The notes: generated by a model not told the origin, from the letters alone. DNA of 37,177 nucleotides from JBBQXY01 sp051004815 (GCA_051004815.1 JBPCJY010000031.1:1-37177), one strand, 5' to 3'. Positions 23,750-32,481 are shown, counted from the stretch's first letter. Translations and numbers: made by a program.

Positions 23750-24595
23750 GTGCAGTTTGCCATCGATATCCCCCACTTTGGTCCTTTCAGCAATCCCCAT
23801 GTACCTGCCGAACTGGCACATGAAGCCGAGGAAGCGGGTTGGGATGGGTTCTTCGTCTGGGATCACATCAACTACAAACTTGCAGGAGTTACGGGGCCTG
23901 TGGTGATCGCCGACCCCTGGATTCAACTGGCCGCGATTGCGTTGCGTACCAGGCGCATTAAACTTGGCCCCATGGTCACGCCCTTGCCACGTCGTCGTCC
24001 CTGGAAGCTCGCACGCGAGGCCGTCACGCTCGACCATCTTTCAGCAGGGCGTCTGATTCTCGGCATTGGCCTGGGCAGCGACCGCAGCGGAGAATATAGC
24101 GACTTCGGCGAGACAGCCGATGCCAAAATCCGTGGAGAGATGCTTGATGAAGGGCTTGCCGTCTTGACGCAACTGTGGAGCGGCGAGGAATTCAGCTACG
24201 AGGGGCGGCATTATCAGCTTTCGCAGGTGCAATTTCTGCCCAAACCTCTTCAGCAGCCACGCATTCCTATCTGGATTGCAGGCTTCTGGCCCAACAAAAA
24301 GCCTATTCGTCGTGCCGCGAAGTTTGATGGTGTCTTCCCGCTGATGCGTGAACGTGCTCTGACTCCTGATGACTTCCGCGAGATCATTGACAGTACGCGT
24401 GTCCAACGCACGCAAGCTTCCCATTTCGATGTCGTCGTTGGAGGCCAGACCAGTGGTACTAACAAAGCCCAGGACGCGGCTCAGGTTGCCTCATTTGCTG
24501 AAGTAGGGGCGACCTGGTGGATAGAGAGCTTTTATCCCCACCACACGCTTGAACAGGTTCGTGAACGAATTCAGCAGGGGCCGCCACAACTTTGA
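23750..24595 (+). CDS. LLM-class flavin-dependent oxidoreductase
   Basis: This 281-residue protein is a luciferase-like TIM barrel that uses reduced F420 or FMN. Visible family segments are FAIDIPHFGPFSNPHVPAELAHEAEEAGWDGFFVWDHI, IKLGPMVTPLPRRRPWKLAREAVTLDHLSAGRLILGIGLG and VGATWWIESF near the end. I chose the GTG at 23750 with AAAGGAAA upstream, because the family start VQFAIDIPHFG fits. An upstream ATG at 23693 adds 19 unrelated residues. The substrate is unknown. It stands alone between repeat-bearing gaps. Confidence 0.9.
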   Translation: MQFAIDIPHFGPFSNPHVPAELAHEAEEAGWDGFFVWDHINYKLAGVTGPVVIADPWIQLAAIALRTRRIKLGPMVTPLPRRRPWKLAREAVTLDHLSAGRLILGIGLGSDRSGEYSDFGETADAKIRGEMLDEGLAVLTQLWSGEEFSYEGRHYQLSQVQFLPKPLQQPRIPIWIAGFWPNKKPIRRAAKFDGVFPLMRERALTPDDFREIIDSTRVQRTQASHFDVVVGGQTSGTNKAQDAAQVASFAEVGATWWIESFYPHHTLEQVRERIQQGPPQL

Positions 24596-24608
24596 TCACA
24601 AAACATTC

Positions 24609-24683
24609 GGTCTGCACCCTGTCCGGAGACGGGGAATAATAGGTAATGGGGTCTGCTGCTCGTCCTTGGTGAGAGTGCAGACC
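24609..24683. repeat. Inverted repeat after the LLM oxidoreductase gene
   Basis: GGTCTGCAC (24609-24617) is inverted as GTGCAGACC (24675-24683), and CCTGTCC/GGACAGG words extend the pattern outside a simple stem. It may be a decayed palindromic element or a weak terminator. Confidence 0.45.
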
Positions 24684-24854
24684 CCCGCCAGGACAGGCCG
24701 ATAAATCGGCGATGGGCACGGTAAACCGGCCCCTACGCTTGATGCAAAAATCCCAAGCGCATCTATGGGGGCGAACTTCCCTTGTGGTCGCTGTGGTCAT
24801 CTGCTATACTGGGCAGACGAATCCGGACAGGCAAGAGAAAGATTTTTTTGAGCG

Positions 24855-25520
24855 ATGACCACAATTACCCCCTGGACAGAGGTGATTAGTGCTGCTATTG
24901 ATTTCCTGGGTAGCACTGATCCGATCATGGCCAATGCTATAGCGCGGGTTGGCTCCTGCACACTGACCCCCAATCCTAACGTTTTTGAGACGCTGGTTGA
25001 TGCCATTGTCTCGCAACAAATCTCCGTTAAGGCTGCCGATGCCATTGTGGCACGGTTGCGAGCGGCAACGCCGGAGGGCCTTATCTCTCCGGTAGCACTG
25101 GAACAATTAGAGCATGATGTCCTGCGGGCAGTGGGGCTTTCCACGCCCAAAGCACGCTATATTCGAGACCTGACCGAGCGGGTTCTCAGTGGGCAATTGC
25201 GCCTGGAGGATTTATCGCAACAGGACGATGAGCAAGTGATCACGAACCTGATCGCCGTCAAAGGGATTGGGCGGTGGACGGCGGAAATGATCTTGATCTT
25301 TTCGTTTGGGCGTCCAGACGTTTTGCCGGTTGACGATCTGGGCTTTGTCGAAGGGGTGCGCGAGGCATATGGTTTGCCAGCGCGACCAACGCGCAAAGAG
25401 ATGCAAGAACGAGGGGAAGCCTGGCGTCCCTATCGCACTTTCGCGACATGGTATATGTGGGGGTTGCGTCGACTATCTCAGCGCAATGAGCGTGAACGCA
25501 CACGTATTGTATCTTTGTAA
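24855..25520 (+). CDS. AlkA-type DNA-3-methyladenine glycosylase (HhH-GPD)
   Basis: This 221-residue base-excision enzyme has the HhH-GPD fold. FETLVDAIVSQQISVKAADAIVARL is the conserved first helix region. The helix-hairpin-helix is LIAVKGIGRWTAEM (132-145), and the catalytic Asp is in LPVDDLGF (D161). The length fits the short AlkA group without the N-terminal TBP-like domain of the E. coli protein. It should remove alkylated purines. The DnaJ-propeller gene follows after 22 bases, so the two may be co-transcribed. Confidence 0.92.
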   Translation: MTTITPWTEVISAAIDFLGSTDPIMANAIARVGSCTLTPNPNVFETLVDAIVSQQISVKAADAIVARLRAATPEGLISPVALEQLEHDVLRAVGLSTPKARYIRDLTERVLSGQLRLEDLSQQDDEQVITNLIAVKGIGRWTAEMILIFSFGRPDVLPVDDLGFVEGVREAYGLPARPTRKEMQERGEAWRPYRTFATWYMWGLRRLSQRNERERTRIVSL

Positions 25521-25542
25521 GTAGGCAGGACGTTGTCTTAGT

Positions 25543-26997
25543 ATGAGCATGGATACACCTGATAATTATTATGCCATTTTAGGCGTACCGATAGATGCCG
25601 AGAGTGACACCCTCAAGCGGGCGTACCGTCAACTGGCACGGCGTTACCATCCAGACCTGGCTGGGCCGGAGGGGGCCGTGCAGATGAAACGCATTAATCG
25701 GGCTTATGATGTTTTGAGTGATCCTGAAAAACGTCTGAATTATGATACGATCATTGGTGGCGTCATTGATTTACGCGAAGGTGGCCTGAGCCGTCCGCGC
25801 CCCAGGGTACACAAATTTGACTTGACCGATGATATCGAGTTTTCCGGTCTGCGTATTTTCAGCACCAAGGGTCCGTTACAAGCTGGGCCGGTACTCCATA
25901 CGTCGCTGGGCGTCATCTCGGCCCTTGGCAGCGTCTCCACCGATAATGGCACCCTCATCGCGGCTGGCTCACTCGATGGCATGGGGCTGCTGTGGAACAG
26001 CGCTATTACCTGCGATTACCTGTCCCCCGGACAGGGTGCAGGCAGGGTGCAGGCAAGCTCTACCCACTTTGCGGCTGATCCCGCTTTGACAGTAGAGTCG
26101 CTGCGGGAACTTCGTTTCTCCGCGAACGGGGCATTGCTCGCTGGTTGGGGAAGATTGGGTCTGCATGTATGGAACAGTAAGGACGGCTCGCTGGTCTGGA
26201 GTCATCGGCTCATGCAGCGTGCTGTCTCGGCGCACTACTCGCTCGATATGGTGCTTACGCAAACAGATAATGGGCAAAGCGAAGTCGTCCTGGCTCTGCC
26301 ACTGCTGCCCGAAGATGGTCTTGGGCCGCGAGCATTGGGTGTGCGAGCCACCGATGTTGTCAAACATGTGATAGGCAGGCCACAGGATGAGTTGACCATA
26401 CCGATCATTTGTGCGGAAGAGGATATTGAGAAACGACAATTCTGGGCGATTCGCTTACGCACGTTAGCAGAGGATGGACAAACCTTATGCACGCTATCGT
26501 GTGCGCACGTTCCAGGCGAAAATGACGAGATGGCGGTGGCACGGCGGTGGAATCTGGGTACACGCGGTATGCGCACTACTCGTACTCGCTTTGGAGGGAA
26601 GACGCAGCCGCGACCGCAGATTAGCGCGTCGGTAGTGATGGGTCGCTGTGCCGATTTCACGCCGCCTTACGCGGTGACCAACAATGCGAATGTCCTGGCT
26701 CTGGCCTATGGTGGGCAGAAAGTGCGACTCTACGATACGGCAACGGGTGCATTCAGCGAGCTAGCCAGCAACACAATGGGCGGGAGCGCACGAATGGCTA
26801 TCTCTCCTGATGCCCAATGGCTGGCTATTGCCCGCGAGGATAGTGAAGTGACGGAAGGGGTGATTGACCTGTGGTCACCCAATGAAGGACGTATTGTACA
26901 GAAGCTGTACCATCCCTGGCAGATCAGTAGCCTACATTTTACCGATGCGGCTCTCGTCGTTGCGCTCACAGATGGCACCATCCAGGTCTGGCAGTAA
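25543..26997 (+). CDS. DnaJ domain fused to a WD40-like beta-propeller
   Basis: This 484-residue protein starts with a full J domain (about 6-70): YYAILGVPIDAESDTLKRAYRQLARRYHPDLAG, with HPD at 36-38, and INRAYDVLSDPEKRLNYD. No Gly/Phe region or zinc finger follows. The remaining 380 residues contain repeated short beta units such as LIAAGSLDGMGLLWNS, LLAGWGRLGLHVWNSKDGSLVW, KVRLYDTATG and DGTIQVWQ, typical of a WD40-like propeller. The J domain should stimulate a DnaK partner, while the propeller would choose the client. The fusion is unusual. Confidence 0.82.
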   Translation: MSMDTPDNYYAILGVPIDAESDTLKRAYRQLARRYHPDLAGPEGAVQMKRINRAYDVLSDPEKRLNYDTIIGGVIDLREGGLSRPRPRVHKFDLTDDIEFSGLRIFSTKGPLQAGPVLHTSLGVISALGSVSTDNGTLIAAGSLDGMGLLWNSAITCDYLSPGQGAGRVQASSTHFAADPALTVESLRELRFSANGALLAGWGRLGLHVWNSKDGSLVWSHRLMQRAVSAHYSLDMVLTQTDNGQSEVVLALPLLPEDGLGPRALGVRATDVVKHVIGRPQDELTIPIICAEEDIEKRQFWAIRLRTLAEDGQTLCTLSCAHVPGENDEMAVARRWNLGTRGMRTTRTRFGGKTQPRPQISASVVMGRCADFTPPYAVTNNANVLALAYGGQKVRLYDTATGAFSELASNTMGGSARMAISPDAQWLAIAREDSEVTEGVIDLWSPNEGRIVQKLYHPWQISSLHFTDAALVVALTDGTIQVWQ

Positions 26998-27186
26998 GCT
27001 TTTGTTGCTTTTCCAGTTTCCATACGTTGCTTATAAGTAGTTACTCTTTTACGTAGTCAATCTTTTTCTTTTATGCGTTGATTAAAGTATGTAGATGGTG
27101 TTGAAGTTGCCTGGGGGTGAGTGTGAAGAAATACCAGCCTGATCCATGCAAAATATTTCAAGCCCAGAGAAGCGAGGTATTGGTAC

Positions 27187-27954
27187 ATGCGTGTCTCGGT
27201 CATTGTCCCGGTCTATAATGAAGAAGCTACGGTGGCTCAGGTCCTTGAGTCGCTTTCCCAGGTTGCCCTTGATCTTGAGGTAGTCGTGGTGGATGACGCA
27301 TCGACTGATCGTACCTGGGAGATTTTGCAGGATTTGCGGCAAAAAGAAGCGTTCGCGACGTATCGTTTTATTCGTCACGCTGTCAATCAGGGCAAAGGGG
27401 CGGGTTTGCGAACAGGCTTTGGATTGGTCAGTGGTGATTTGGTAACGGTGCAGGATGCCGATATGGAATATGAGCCACAAGACATCCCAGCACTGGTTCA
27501 CAAGTGGGAAGAGGCGCAAAGCAGTACGGTCGCGGTGTACGGCTATCGCGATCTGGCAGGACAAAAATTCACCACGCGCTGGGGCAACCGTTTTCTCACT
27601 AGCGTTACGAATATACTATTTGGTTCCCACATTCACGATATGGAGACGTGCTACAAGCTGATCCCCGGCATGCTGGCACGCGCCCTCCCGATGGAGGGAC
27701 GCCGCTTCGAGATCGAGCCGGAGATCACCACTTGCGTTCTCCAGGCAGGTTACGCCATCCTGGAAGTGCCGATCAGCTACAAGCCGCGCAAGGAGAAGAA
27801 ACTCAATCCCTGGAAAGATGGCTGGCCCGCGTTGGCTATGCTTCTGCGCCGCCGTTTTATCAAACCATTTAAGTTTGTTGCGCCTACCCCTATCCTAACA
27901 ACCTCAGTAAGCGTGGAAGTAGCGGTCAAACAGGCTACGGGCGTACAGCAATAG
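27187..27954 (+). CDS. Family 2 glycosyltransferase, polyprenol-phosphate sugar synthase-like
   Basis: This 255-residue GT-A enzyme shows the expected opening VSVIVPVYNEEATVAQVLESL, then VVVVDDASTDRTWEIL. The metal-binding DxD is in VQDADMEYEPQDI (D90, D92). GKGAGLRTGFGLVSGD and the ETCYKLIPG and FEIEPEITTCVLQAGYAILEVPISYKPR segments match dolichol-phosphate mannose/glucose synthase relatives. It has no membrane anchor. It probably moves a sugar from a nucleotide donor to a lipid phosphate. It is convergent with the RDD gene 14 bases away. Confidence 0.9.
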   Translation: MRVSVIVPVYNEEATVAQVLESLSQVALDLEVVVVDDASTDRTWEILQDLRQKEAFATYRFIRHAVNQGKGAGLRTGFGLVSGDLVTVQDADMEYEPQDIPALVHKWEEAQSSTVAVYGYRDLAGQKFTTRWGNRFLTSVTNILFGSHIHDMETCYKLIPGMLARALPMEGRRFEIEPEITTCVLQAGYAILEVPISYKPRKEKKLNPWKDGWPALAMLLRRRFIKPFKFVAPTPILTTSVSVEVAVKQATGVQQ

Positions 27955-27968
27955 GAATGGCTCTGGCT

Positions 27969-28661
27969 TTAGCCGCGTTTGCGAATGACGACGGTTTGTG
28001 CCGCACGATCACCCAGGCGTTGCTTTAAGGGGGATGTCCAGACAAAAATGGCTCCCACAAGGTAGACGAAGAGGCCGTCGATAATACGCAGCAGGTTGCG
28101 CACGATAGATTCTGTCCAACTAATAGGAGAGCCATTCACCTTCACTACGCGTAGACCCAAAGCCATTTTGCCTAACGTTGCCCCCTGGGTGGCCTCCATG
28201 ACGATGTAGTATACGATGGCTAAAATGCCTACTATGCCTCCACCGAGTCCTGGAGCATCGCGGAAGATGAAGCTGAGCAGACCTCCAACGACCGCGATGA
28301 TGATGCTGTCGATGAGAACGGCCAAAAAGCGCACTCCGACTCCGGCATACTGGTGTTGCTGCTGCGCTTGCCCGTACGCTTGTCCATACCCTTGCTGTTG
28401 TCCATATGGTTGCTGGGCATAACCCGGTTGCTGGCCATAGGGCGGTGGCTGCTGAGGATATCCCGCTTGTTCATACGGCGGCGGTTGTTGGCCATATCCC
28501 GGTGGTTGACCGTATTGTTGTTGTTCATAACCTGGTGGTTGGTTGTAGGGCGGCGGTTGTTGCCCATAACCCGGTTGTTCATACGGCGGCTGGGCATTGG
28601 GTTGCTGTTGGCCGTAGTGCTGTTGTTCATACTGTTGATTTTGGTTTGGGTCGTAAGACAT
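27969..28661 (-). CDS. RDD membrane protein with a Q/P/Y/G-rich N-terminal tail
   Basis: This 230-residue protein begins with about 105 residues of near-repeats such as QQPPPYEQPGYGQ. An RDD domain follows: GVGVRFLAVLIDSIIIAVVGGLLSF, GIVGILAIVYYIVMEATQGATLGKMALGLRVV and NLLRIIDGLFVYLVGAIFVW, three or four TM helices with the R, D and D residues in place. RDD proteins are often linked to transport or to quality control at the membrane. The low-complexity tail resembles disordered, self-associating sequences. The ATG at 28661 has GGAGG upstream; the longer frame would add 49 unlikely residues. Confidence 0.88.
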   Translation of the reverse strand: MSYDPNQNQQYEQQHYGQQQPNAQPPYEQPGYGQQPPPYNQPPGYEQQQYGQPPGYGQQPPPYEQAGYPQQPPPYGQQPGYAQQPYGQQQGYGQAYGQAQQQHQYAGVGVRFLAVLIDSIIIAVVGGLLSFIFRDAPGLGGGIVGILAIVYYIVMEATQGATLGKMALGLRVVKVNGSPISWTESIVRNLLRIIDGLFVYLVGAIFVWTSPLKQRLGDRAAQTVVIRKRG

Positions 28662-28820
28662 AAGGTACCTCCAAACAAACAGTTGTACGATGTTTCGATG
28701 TCCTGCCTGGTTAGTATAACATATGGAAAAGGCTGCTCCTATGAACGTTGTTCGCTCATGCATGTCGCGTTTTAAATTCGATGGGTCGATAGATGAAGCG
28801 CAACGCAACCTATTCCCTTT

Positions 28821-28850
28821 ACAAGCGCAGACCTATTTTCGTATAATCAT
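28821..28850 (+). promoter_or_regulatory. Sigma-70-like promoter
   Basis: TTTACA, about 18 bases and TATAAT (just before CATGCTTTAG) form a plausible promoter pointing to the small frame at 28865. It is the only support for transcription in this gap. Confidence 0.35.
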
Positions 28851-28864
28851 GCTTTAGTTGTCTG

Positions 28865-29074
28865 ATGGGAAAAGATTTGATGTGGCGTCAAGCGCGTACA
28901 GGGCTACTTACTCGTGCAACGCACGCTGCTCTCCTGGTTGCTGAGGTGCCAGGGGACGTTGGGGAAGAGATCACAGAAGCCGTCCAGACGGCTCTGCGAA
29001 CAGGACTCCAGACGTATTTTGAGTGCCCCGTCACAACATTTATCCGCGGCGAACACCATCCTTGTACAGAATAA
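28865..29074 (+). CDS. Possible small protein, unidentified
   Basis: A 69-residue frame with a mixed hydrophobic and acidic middle (HAALLVAEVPGDVGEEITEAVQTAL) and a Cys/His-containing end. It lies just after a plausible promoter but has no clear ribosome site, and no family is recognised. The gap between the RDD and Nudix genes otherwise contains nothing I can name. It could equally be non-coding. Confidence 0.25.
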   Translation: MGKDLMWRQARTGLLTRATHAALLVAEVPGDVGEEITEAVQTALRTGLQTYFECPVTTFIRGEHHPCTE

Positions 29075-29099
29075 CTGCTTCGCGGCAATCAAAGCGCGG

Positions 29100-29507
29100 T
29101 CAATCGATACAGGCAAGCACCCGTTGTACTTCCGGGTGATCTCGAAGATCCTCAATGGGGAACCATGCAACATCTTCTAACATTTTGTGTTCTTCCTGCT
29201 CCTCTTCTGGGTCGTATCCCAGGACCGCCTGCGCATGAGGGTCAATCTCAACGAGAAAGACTGCTGATGTTCCCAGGTCATAGGGGATGGTGAAAAGAAA
29301 GCGTGCGATTTTCCCATTCAGCCCCGTTTCTTCGTACAACTCTCGCAGAGCAGCTTCCTCTGGCTTCTCGCCAGGAAGAAGAGCTCCTCCTGGTAATATC
29401 CAAGAAGTCGTTCCATCGCGCCAACGATGTTTCACCAAGAGAATTTCTTTGCCCTGCATGCGAAGAACGGCAGCGGCGGCTCGTGGTCTCCCTGACGGAG
29501 ATAGCAT
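29100..29507 (-). CDS. Nudix hydrolase
   Basis: This 135-residue protein is a single Nudix domain that hydrolyses a nucleoside diphosphate-linked compound. The Nudix box is complete: G41, E47, R55, E56, E59, E60 and G62 in GGALLPGEKPEEAALRELYEETGL, read in parts. The preceding AAAVLRMQGKEILLVKHRW and following FLVEIDP segments are typical. The exact substrate cannot be told. GAGAGG and AAGAAGG lie just before the ATG. It stands alone. Confidence 0.9.
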   Translation of the reverse strand: MLSPSGRPRAAAAVLRMQGKEILLVKHRWRDGTTSWILPGGALLPGEKPEEAALRELYEETGLNGKIARFLFTIPYDLGTSAVFLVEIDPHAQAVLGYDPEEEQEEHKMLEDVAWFPIEDLRDHPEVQRVLACID

Positions 29508-29902
29508 CCTTCTTGCCTCTCAATCTGTTTGATAGTAGTGTTGCTTAGTATAGCATAGGTGGAACAAGATCAGAGCTTCTTCATTAGCTCAGATGGATAC
29601 ACTTGCTCCAGTAAGGAGCGACGGAAGATAGTGAGCCTATCAGGACCTTGAAGCCAGGATCGCATTATCTTTCTTCCAAAGAGATACGTAAAAATGTAGG
29701 TTTCCTGGATACACTGCACGGAAAGACTGAACTGTGACCAAAGAGTATTTAGGATTGAAGTTTATCTAATAGTAGCGTATAGTAATCGACATTGGATAGG
29801 TAACACAAATGTTAGCGCACAAATCACTTCCATGCGCTTGCTTCTATTTCACCTTTCAATTTGAAAGAAATTATACAGATTAATGTAAAGTTAAGGAGTG
29901 AT
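29508..29902. other. 395-bp gap with a tRNA-like D-arm sequence
   Basis: TAGCTCAGATGGATA at about 29586-29600 is identical to a common tRNA D-arm, and GCTCC-AGTAA-GGAGC follows. There is no T-arm (no GGTTCGA) and no acceptor stem, so it is at best a remnant. The EVE-nuclease promoter should lie near 29780-29890. No gene is seen. Confidence 0.5.
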
Positions 29903-31060
29903 ATGAACTATTGGCTTGATCTTTTCACCGGAACGACTTGGGATGAGTTCCGTAAGGCTGGCTCAAGCATTACCGGTTTCAGCAAACGCAGGCATGGCAT
30001 CATTGATAAAGTGAAACCGGGCGATATTTTTCTCTGTTACCTCACAGGAGTCATGCGCTGGGTAGGCGCATTGGAAGTTGTTGCCTCAACGAATGATACA
30101 AGCCGTCCGATCTGGAAAGAGGCTGACTTTCCGGTACGTTTTGAGGTACGTCCCCTAATAATCCTCGAACCAGAGCATGGCGTTCCAATGGATGAGTTAG
30201 AGGGACAAGTAGACTTCTTCACAGGCCCTCAAGATAGAGGAAAATTCAAAGGGTTTGTGCGAGGAAGCCCAACTCTCTTCAAATGCCAGGATGATGGACA
30301 CTTGATACTTGACCTTCTTCGCCAAGCACAAAAAGAACCAATTGTTCGGCCTGTTGACCCAAAAAAGCTAGCACGAAAACCGTATAATCTTTTCAAAGTT
30401 GAGCGAGTGAAAGGGAAAACGACCATCCCTACACAGGTCACTGTACCTGAACCAGAAGAATTCGAGCAACATGAAGTTGTAAGGTCTATCCAACCAGAGG
30501 ATGAAACAAGAAGTGCCACACAACACACGGAAATACAATTTAGCTTGTTATGCCTTGGAATTGACATGGGCCTGGATGTTTGGGTGGCGAAAAATGATCG
30601 ATCCAGAACATGGAACAAGCAGATACTAGGAACGCTCCCCAGAATGGTTTCAGAACTCCCTACCCAGTTCAATGAAGCAACCAATCGAACGATTGAGCTG
30701 ATTGATGTTCTTTGGCTCAAAGGGAATTCAATTGTAGCAGCCTTTGAAGTAGAATGTACCACTTCTGTTTATTCAGGGTTATTACGCATGAGTGATCTGT
30801 TGTCGCTCCAACCAAATCTCGATATCAATTTGTATTTAGTAGCTCCCGATGAACGTCGCAACAAGGTACAACAGGAGATTTTACGTCCTACGTTTGAATT
30901 GAGAGAAAAACCACTATCAAAGGTATGCGGGTTCCTCGCGTTTTCAAACCTGATCGAGAAAGTGGAGGGAATACGCAAACTTGGGATTGCTAAATCCCTC
31001 AAGCCCGACTTTTTAGAAAAAACGGCTGAGTTTTTCGGAGAGCAAGATAATGAAACGTAA
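29903..31060 (+). CDS. EVE-domain protein fused to a PD-(D/E)XK nuclease-like domain
   Basis: This 385-residue protein starts with an EVE/PUA-like domain (about 1-130): MNYWLDLFTGTTWDEF, KVKPGDIFLCYLTGVMRWVGALEVV and GKFKGFVRGSP. EVE domains read modified bases. After a linker of about 70 residues, the C-terminal part has HTEIQFSLLCLGIDMGLDVWVAKND, then D268 (IELIDVLW) and E282-x-E284 (FEVECTTSVYSGLLRMSDLL). This is a PD-(D/E)XK core in which the usual Lys is Glu. It should cut DNA, probably DNA carrying modified cytosines, as in type IV restriction; that is inference. I chose the ATG at 29903 because AAGGAG lies 5 bases upstream and MNYW is the family start; the frame also opens at a TTG at 29861. 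No partner gene adjoins it. Confidence 0.75.
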   Translation: MNYWLDLFTGTTWDEFRKAGSSITGFSKRRHGIIDKVKPGDIFLCYLTGVMRWVGALEVVASTNDTSRPIWKEADFPVRFEVRPLIILEPEHGVPMDELEGQVDFFTGPQDRGKFKGFVRGSPTLFKCQDDGHLILDLLRQAQKEPIVRPVDPKKLARKPYNLFKVERVKGKTTIPTQVTVPEPEEFEQHEVVRSIQPEDETRSATQHTEIQFSLLCLGIDMGLDVWVAKNDRSRTWNKQILGTLPRMVSELPTQFNEATNRTIELIDVLWLKGNSIVAAFEVECTTSVYSGLLRMSDLLSLQPNLDINLYLVAPDERRNKVQQEILRPTFELREKPLSKVCGFLAFSNLIEKVEGIRKLGIAKSLKPDFLEKTAEFFGEQDNET

Positions 31061-31458
31061 AGTATTTTAGCACCTCTATTCGAAATCTTGATAGGAACAC
31101 CGAAAACAAACAATAGGAACAAACGGCTTTGCCACTAAATTCGTGGGATGATTCCTGAGATGATAAAATGTTATTTACGCAAAATTGCGGCTCCTCCCCA
31201 CTTCCCCCTCCTTTCACTCGTAGGTTTTTTGGAAACACGCTGACCTCGCCTGTCATGCTGAGCGCAGCGAAGAATCTGCGTGCTGGCCGACGAGAGATTC
31301 TTCGCTGCGCTCAGAATGACAGTTCCCACTTTCCCTGTTCCATTCCAAAAAACCTACGAGTGAAAGACTTCCCTCTCCTCGCCAACAAACACCACCCAAG
31401 CAACCATGTCGGCGTGGTACAATAGGGCGGGAACATAAATTTAGCGTAGGAGGCCACT
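31061..31458. other. 398-bp gap holding a MITE-like palindrome
   Basis: The main content is the element at 31211-31366. A short sequence after it leads to the dehydrogenase ribosome site (TAGGAGG). No gene is seen; the open frames here are products of the palindrome. Confidence 0.7.
31211..31366. mobile_element. MITE-like palindromic element, copy 2
   Basis: The ends are perfect 24-base inverted repeats at 31211-31234 (starting CTTTCACTCGTAGG) and 31343-31366. Inside is the 26-base palindrome of the family also seen at 5798-5861 (31252-31277 and 31295-31320, one mismatch). The element is directly flanked by ACTTCCCCCTC (31200-31210) and ACTTCCCTCTC (31367-31377), an 11-base direct repeat with one mismatch that looks like a target-site duplication. 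It has no coding capacity and must have been moved by an enzyme in trans. Confidence 0.7.
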
Positions 31459-32454
31459 ATGGCAGATCGACCAAAGATACTGGTGACGCAGAAAGTCCCT
31501 GATCCGGCGTATCCATTGCTCAAGGCGATAGGCGATGTTGAAGCGAATATGGAGGAGGGGGTGATCTGGCCCTACGAGGAACTGCTGAGTAGGGGACGCG
31601 ATCATGACTATATTTACAGTTTACTCACCGACAACATTGATGCGCAATTCTTGGAAGCGTGTGCCGCGGGCAATCCGCGCTTGAAGATGGTCGCCAACAT
31701 GGCGGTCGGCTTCAACAATATTGACGTGGAAGCGGCGACGCGGCTGGGCATCGCGGTCAGTAACACCCCTGGTGTGCTTTCCGACACCACGGCAGACCTG
31801 GCTTTTGCTCTCTTGATGGCGACCGCACGGCGTATTCCAGAAGCGGAGCGATTTCTGCGAGCGGGGAAATATACCGGTTGGGGTCCATTACTCTTTTGTG
31901 GTGCTGAAGTCCATGGTTCAACACTTGGTCTCATTGGTGCTGGCCGTATCGGAAAAATTATGGCGCAACGAGCGGGCGGCTTTGAGATGAAAGTGATCTA
32001 TTATGACGTGTATCGGATGTCGGCTGAAGATGAAGCAAAACATCACATGCAGTACTTGCCAATGGACGAGGTGTTGCAGCAGGCCGATTTTGTGAGTGTT
32101 CACACGCCGTATATGCCTTCCACACATCATCTGATTGGAGAGCGCGAACTGAAGATGATGAAACCAACGGCCATTCTGATTAATACTGCTCGCGGGCCTA
32201 TTGTTGATGAGAAAGCACTCGTGCAAGCATTACAGGATGGGACAATCGCTGGCGCGGGCCTGGATGTTTTTGAGAATGAGCCAGCAGTTGAACCAGGACT
32301 ATTGAAGATGGAAAATGCTGTGTTGTTGCCACATATTGCCAGCGCATCGCTGCAAACCCGTACGCTGATGGCAACAATGGCAAGTGATAACATCGTCGCT
32401 CACTATAAAGGAGAACGTCCTCCCAACATCCTCAACCCAGAAGTACTGAAGTAA
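31459..32454 (+). CDS. D-2-hydroxyacid dehydrogenase, glyoxylate/hydroxypyruvate reductase-like
   Basis: This 331-residue NAD(P)H-dependent enzyme has the two-domain formate/glycerate dehydrogenase layout. The Rossmann motif is GLIGAGRIG (157-165). The catalytic triad is R245 (INTARGPIVDE), E274 (DVFENEP) and H292 (LLPHIASAS). The substrate-loop MAVGFNNIDV fits glyoxylate reductases. It should reduce glyoxylate or hydroxypyruvate in the cytosol. A strong TAGGAGG lies before the ATG. It appears to be a single-gene unit followed by a hairpin terminator. Confidence 0.93.
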   Translation: MADRPKILVTQKVPDPAYPLLKAIGDVEANMEEGVIWPYEELLSRGRDHDYIYSLLTDNIDAQFLEACAAGNPRLKMVANMAVGFNNIDVEAATRLGIAVSNTPGVLSDTTADLAFALLMATARRIPEAERFLRAGKYTGWGPLLFCGAEVHGSTLGLIGAGRIGKIMAQRAGGFEMKVIYYDVYRMSAEDEAKHHMQYLPMDEVLQQADFVSVHTPYMPSTHHLIGERELKMMKPTAILINTARGPIVDEKALVQALQDGTIAGAGLDVFENEPAVEPGLLKMENAVLLPHIASASLQTRTLMATMASDNIVAHYKGERPPNILNPEVLK

Positions 32455-32481
32455 AGCGGGTATTGCCACTGAACGTATTGT

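Noticed and set aside
29586..29660. A functional tRNA gene
   Set aside because: Only the D-arm is recognisable; the anticodon loop is too short, and the T-arm and acceptor stem are absent.
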